Assembly: GCA_900544845.1 (NCBI GenBank)
Contig: UQWV01000005.1
Span: 1-52,248, forward strand
Direction: 5' to 3'
Source of the DNA: an uncultured Collinsella sp.
GTDB taxonomy: Bacteria > Actinomycetota > Coriobacteriia > Coriobacteriales > Coriobacteriaceae
DNA length: 52,248 nt
The notes below the pieces were generated by a model, which ran no database searches, was not told where the DNA came from, and was given only the letters and a program-made list of their open reading frames with translations. Both the position numbers and the translations under genes were made by a program. This document shows, one piece after another, positions 48,993-52,248 of this stretch. Every line of letters begins with the position of its first letter. Position 1 is the first letter of the stretch.

Positions 48993-49577
48993 CTACATTT
49001 GGAGGAAGAGCTCGTGGAGGCGGACGTCGTCGAGTTCGGGGTGGAAGGTTACGCCGAGCTGGTTGCCCTGGCGCGCGGCGACGATACGGCCGTCGACTTT
49101 CGCTAAGGCCTTTGCGTCGCCGTGGACCTCGACGATGCGGGGCGCGCGGATAAACGCCAGCGGCACTTCACCGTCGATGCCAGCTACCTGCCCCTTGGTT
49201 CGAAAACTGCCGAGCTGCCTGCCGTAGGCATTGCGCTCAACGAGCACATCCATGGTTGCCAGGCGCGGCGTGCCCTTATCGTCATGGGCGGCAAGGTCGT
49301 GAGCCAGCAGAATCAGGCCGGCGCAGGTGCCCAGGACGGGCATGCCTTCAACAATGCGGGTGCGAAGCTCCTCGAGCATGCCCAACTCATCAAGCAGCTT
49401 CCCTTGAACGGTAGACTCGCCGCCGGGAAGTACCAGACGGTCAAAGTCCTGCTTCAAATCAGCCGCCTGCCTCAGCTCAATACAGCGCGCGCCCAGCTCG
49501 GATAGTCTTGCCTCGTGCTCGGCAAAAGCGCCTTGGACCGCCAGCACGGCGACCGTTTGGTCTGCATAATCGCTCAT
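48993..49577 (-). CDS. pdxT: PLP synthase glutaminase subunit
   Basis: A 194-residue class I glutaminase of the PdxT family. Gly-rich VLAVQGAFAEHEARL start, LPGGESTVQGKL (oxyanion loop), the nucleophile in GTCAGLILLA and the C-terminal His-Glu of TFHPELDD complete the triad. It supplies ammonia to PdxS, the other subunit of the dodecameric PLP synthase. It starts 20 bp after pdxS on the same strand. Confidence 0.96.
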   Translation of the reverse strand: MSDYADQTVAVLAVQGAFAEHEARLSELGARCIELRQAADLKQDFDRLVLPGGESTVQGKLLDELGMLEELRTRIVEGMPVLGTCAGLILLAHDLAAHDDKGTPRLATMDVLVERNAYGRQLGSFRTKGQVAGIDGEVPLAFIRAPRIVEVHGDAKALAKVDGRIVAARQGNQLGVTFHPELDDVRLHELFLQM

Positions 49578-49597
49578 GTGCGATCCCTTCTGCTGGA

Positions 49598-50488
49598 CTA
49601 GCGCCCGCGCTCCTCCATGATAATCTCGATCTCGTCGGCGTTGATGCCCACCATGGCCTCGCCCAGGTCCTCCGAAAGCTCGGCGATGAGTTTGGCATCG
49701 GTGAAGTTTGCCACGGCCTTGACGATGGCGGCGGCGCGCTTGGCGGGGTCGCCGCTCTTAAAGATGCCCGAGCCGACAAAGACGCCTTCGGCGCCCAGCT
49801 GCATCATCAGCGCGGCGTCGGCGGGGGTCGCTACGCCGCCGGCGGCAAAGTTCACGACGGGAAGCTTTCCCGTGGCATGGACCTCGCGCACCAGCTCGAC
49901 CGGAACCTGCAGTTGCTTGGCTGCCTCAAAGAGCTCATCGACGCGCAGGGCGACAACGTCGCGGATCTGCTTTTGGATCTTGCGCATGTGGCGCACGGCC
50001 TGAACGACGTCACCCGTGCCCGGCTCGCCCTTGGTGCGGATCATCGTGGCGCCCTCGGCGACGCGGCGCAGCGCCTCGCCCAGGTCGCGGGCACCGCAGA
50101 CAAACGGGACGTCAAACTGGGTCTTGTCGATGTGGTAGACATCGTCGGCAGGGGAGAGAACCTCGGACTCATCGATGTAGTCGATCTCGATGGCTTGAAG
50201 GACCTGCGCCTCGACGATGTGACCGATGCGGCACTTGGCCATGACGGGGATGGAGACGGCCTCTTGAATGCCCTTGATCATCTTGGGGTCACTCATGCGC
50301 GACACGCCGCCGGCGGCGCGGATGTCGGCCGGGATGCGCTCGAGAGCCATGACGGCGCAGGCGCCTGCCTCTTCGGCGATGCGTGCCTGCTCGGGCGTGG
50401 TGACGTCCATGATGACGCCGCCCTTGAGCATCTGCGCGAGTTCGCGATTGAGTTTGACGCGATCGGCCTTGCTGGTCTGTTCTGCCAT
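49598..50488 (-). CDS. pdxS: PLP synthase lyase subunit
   Basis: A 296-residue TIM barrel that makes pyridoxal 5'-phosphate from ribose 5-phosphate, glyceraldehyde 3-phosphate and ammonia. Family motifs: GGVIMDVTTPEQARIAEEAGACAVMALERIPADIR, MAKCRIGH, IDESEVLSPAD (first catalytic Lys region) and RTKGEPGTGDVVQAV (Lys of the phosphate site), VNFAAGGVATPADAALMMQLG. The ATG at 50488 has AAGGGAGC upstream; an earlier in-frame extension lacks it. pdxR is divergent and direct repeats lie between. Confidence 0.97.
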   Translation of the reverse strand: MAEQTSKADRVKLNRELAQMLKGGVIMDVTTPEQARIAEEAGACAVMALERIPADIRAAGGVSRMSDPKMIKGIQEAVSIPVMAKCRIGHIVEAQVLQAIEIDYIDESEVLSPADDVYHIDKTQFDVPFVCGARDLGEALRRVAEGATMIRTKGEPGTGDVVQAVRHMRKIQKQIRDVVALRVDELFEAAKQLQVPVELVREVHATGKLPVVNFAAGGVATPADAALMMQLGAEGVFVGSGIFKSGDPAKRAAAIVKAVANFTDAKLIAELSEDLGEAMVGINADEIEIIMEERGR

Positions 50489-50578
50489 GGTTGCTCCCTT
50501 GGTTGGCATGTGCATTGCTTGACGGAACATCCTATCGGGGAGCTGGGTATGGCAAAATACTCAGTTTTCGAGATAATA

Positions 50579-50622
50579 ATAAGGTCAGCCTAATACCAGA
50601 TTGAACAGCTCGATAAGGTCAG
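50579..50622 (+). promoter_or_regulatory. direct repeats in the pdxS-pdxR intergenic region
   Basis: ATAAGGTCAG occurs at 50579-50588 and again at 50613-50622, spaced 34 bp. MocR-type PdxR regulators often bind direct repeats here, with a turn multiple of about three. The site fits control of the divergent pdxS promoter. Confidence 0.5.
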
Positions 50623-50633
50623 GTGGCAAACTC

Positions 50634-52073
50634 ATGCTTGACTACAATTTGGAAAAACGCGGCGAAGCATCGCTTTATGAGTATGTTTACCAGCAAATTC
50701 GAGATGATATTGTTGCTGGACGTATTGCGGCGGGGGAGCATCTTCCGTCTAAGCGCGCCTTTGCCAGTCATCTGGGAATCAGTGTCATTACCATCGAGAA
50801 TGCATATAGCCAGTTACTTGCCGAGGGCTATATTTGCTCAATGCCGCGTCGTGGCTACTACGCTTGCAAGCTTCCGGATGCACCGGTTTTGCCTTTGGCT
50901 TCGCAGGGCATCGACCGAGATACCGTCTCTGTGGGCCTCAGCGCGCATGATGTCAACGGACAGGTCGAGCTGTTCGATGCACTTTCTCCTTCCGCTTTGG
51001 AGGCGGCGCGGCTTTGGCAAAGCGCACTACGGGCGACGCTGGCATCCGAAGATGAGCGCGAAATCTTTTCGCCCGCACCGGCGCAGGGCACCGCTCGGCT
51101 GCGACGCGCAATTGCTCACCATCTGCGTGGGACAAGGGGCATGAATGTCGACCCCAACAACATTGTTATCGGTGCAGGCGCCCAGCTGCTCGATACCATG
51201 TTGGTTCAGTTGCTTGGAGCCGACAAGGTGTATGCCGTTGAGGACCCGGGCTATTTGCGTCTGACGCGTATCTATCAGGCTATGGGCTGCAAAGTTCGAC
51301 ATATCCCGTTGGATGACGAGGGCGTGGACTTGAGCGCTCTGCAGAAAACCGGGACCGATGTCCTTCACCTGATGCCATCCCATCAGTATCCGACCGGCCT
51401 TGTGACGAGCATTGCGCGTCGCTATGCGCTGCTGAGCTGGGCCGCCGAGCGACCAGGTCGGTATCTCATCGAAGATGACTTTGATTGTGAGTTTCGCCTT
51501 GCCGGGAAGCCGATTCCCGCGCTTGCGTCGATCGATGCCGCCCAGTCGGTTATCTACACCAACACGTTTTCGAAGAGCCTGTCATCGGCGTTGCGTTTGG
51601 CGTACATGGTGTTGCCCGATGAGCTGATGGAGCGGTTTAGGTGCGAGCTGGGTTTTTACGCCTCGTCGGTCAGCTCCGTAGACCAGGTGGCGTTAGCGCG
51701 TTTGCTGGAATCGGGTGATTACGAACGACATGTGAACCGCGTGCGCGTTCGTGCTCGCGAGGCGCGTGATGGCCTAGCGGCGCTTGTACGGAAAGCGTTT
51801 CCGGCAGGGAAGGTCTCGATCGAACATGCGGACGCGGGCCTTTACTGCACCGTGGTTGCGGAACGCGGAGCGGGCGGAAGCTCTTTTGTGCGGGCCCTCA
51901 CGCGCTCGAGTATCCCTTTTGTCGATATCAGTGACTGTTATTGGTGTGCCGATGGCGCATCTGTCCCTGAAAACTCAAGTCAAATTCTTGTTCAGTATGA
52001 CGATTTGAGTCCAAAAGCGCTAAATACCTTGGAATCGCAGCTAATGGGAGCACTCTGCAACCTAAGTGAGTAG
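50634..52073 (+). CDS. pdxR: MocR-type regulator PdxR (GntR winged helix + aminotransferase fold)
   Basis: A 479-residue regulator. Residues 1-75 are a GntR winged helix (LYEYVYQQIRDDIVAGRIAAGEHLPSKRAFASHLGISVITIENAYSQLLAEGY); the remainder is a fold type I aminotransferase-like domain with a PLP-site IEDDFDCEFR and NTFSKSLSSALRLAYMV (Lys). MocR proteins bind PLP and activate or repress vitamin B6 genes. Divergent pdxST is the obvious target. The ATG at 50634 is preceded by AGGTGG; a TTG at 50601 is possible. 52074-52205 downstream shows no clear gene. Confidence 0.9.
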   Translation: MLDYNLEKRGEASLYEYVYQQIRDDIVAGRIAAGEHLPSKRAFASHLGISVITIENAYSQLLAEGYICSMPRRGYYACKLPDAPVLPLASQGIDRDTVSVGLSAHDVNGQVELFDALSPSALEAARLWQSALRATLASEDEREIFSPAPAQGTARLRRAIAHHLRGTRGMNVDPNNIVIGAGAQLLDTMLVQLLGADKVYAVEDPGYLRLTRIYQAMGCKVRHIPLDDEGVDLSALQKTGTDVLHLMPSHQYPTGLVTSIARRYALLSWAAERPGRYLIEDDFDCEFRLAGKPIPALASIDAAQSVIYTNTFSKSLSSALRLAYMVLPDELMERFRCELGFYASSVSSVDQVALARLLESGDYERHVNRVRVRAREARDGLAALVRKAFPAGKVSIEHADAGLYCTVVAERGAGGSSFVRALTRSSIPFVDISDCYWCADGASVPENSSQILVQYDDLSPKALNTLESQLMGALCNLSE

Positions 52074-52205
52074 GTTTTTGGAACTTTGGCGACCAGGCAG
52101 TTTTGTAACAAGCTATCTACCTGCGGTTTTGAAAAGCAGGATGACCGGGCTGCTCGGGATGTTCAAAAAAGGAGGCTTCGGTAGTTTGTGTGACAAGGGG
52201 CTAGC

Positions 52206-52248
52206 CTAGGCAGCAACGCTCTTCGCTCCCTTCACGCCCTTCTTCCTC
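52206..52248 (-). CDS. possible 3' end of a basic protein (cut by window)
   Basis: On the minus strand an open frame ends RKKGVKGAKSVAA and stop at 52206-52208. A lysine-rich C-terminus like this occurs in DNA- or RNA-binding proteins. Only 13 codons are visible, so the call is weak; a possible terminator TTTTTTG run lies just beyond at about 52161-52170. Confidence 0.3.
   Translation of the reverse strand, partial: RKKGVKGAKSVAA

Overview
The window looks like a chromosomal segment of a high-GC gut anaerobe of the class Coriobacteriia, most likely Collinsella. This rests on recognition of gene content (an EFR1-type ferredoxin, a bile salt hydrolase, PdxS/PdxT with a divergent MocR-type PdxR, an HTH-aminotransferase fusion), compact GC-rich coding with short intergenic gaps, and many small hairpin repeats. 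No database search was possible, so genus is inference. No rRNA, tRNA, CRISPR array, complete insertion sequence, prophage or plasmid gene was found; this is mostly housekeeping and transport chromosome.

Layout. 1-4.7 kb: the 3' end of an iron-sulfur protein, a methyltransferase, a DMT transporter, and a GntR (YtrA-type)/ABC ATPase/ABC permease operon with a candidate operator and a striking triple inverted repeat upstream. 4.7-8.7 kb: release factor 3 (prfC), a VUT-family transporter with a possible preQ1-like leader, an SDR enzyme and uracil-DNA glycosylase. 8.9-13.8 kb: MATE exporter, RlmA-type and RsmJ rRNA methyltransferases, small membrane proteins, a GNAT enzyme. 14-22 kb: a TetM-like ribosome-protection GTPase, an Orc1/Cdc6-like AAA ATPase followed directly by a short UvrA paralogue, TrmL, a COG0523 metal-chaperone GTPase and an ArsC-family protein without the usual cysteine. 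22-28.5 kb: a flavodoxin, two tandem cyclic-di-GMP proteins (GGDEF; GGDEF-EAL) and a patatin-like lipase. 28.6-30.7 kb: thiM, thiamine-binding protein and thiE under a TPP riboswitch with terminator. 30.8-37.6 kb: HAD phosphatase, LysR regulator, MetE-like methyltransferase with a LysR box, uracil and purine permeases, an esterase. 37.7-47.5 kb: a degenerate peptide deformylase, bile salt hydrolase, Kup potassium transporter, DMT transporter with divergent LysR, an HTH-aminotransferase fusion, an intact deformylase and an MFS exporter. 47.7-52.2 kb: an acidic/RGG-box protein, a repeat cluster, pdxS-pdxT and the divergent pdxR.

The most unusual content is non-coding. A roughly 145-nt structured element occurs three times (22094-22236, 45330-45475, 48606-48753) with the same architecture and compensatory base changes in all its helices. 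It encodes no protein and I do not recognise it as a named RNA family. Around it sit several families of small dispersed hairpins: one with an apical GGGACAG motif in two size variants, one of 61 bp, and an 80-bp-period triple inverted repeat. Two protein findings also stand out: an XRE-type HTH fused to a class I aminotransferase with a well-formed internal ribosome binding site and start at the domain junction, and a eukaryote-like RGG-box protein of unknown role.

Several regulator-target pairs can be read from local sequence: GntR/ABC (4271-4305), LysR/MetE-like (32697-32719), LysR/DMT (42694-42710), HTH-aminotransferase autoregulation (43743-43781) and PdxR/pdxST (50579-50622). All are predictions from repeat structure and position.
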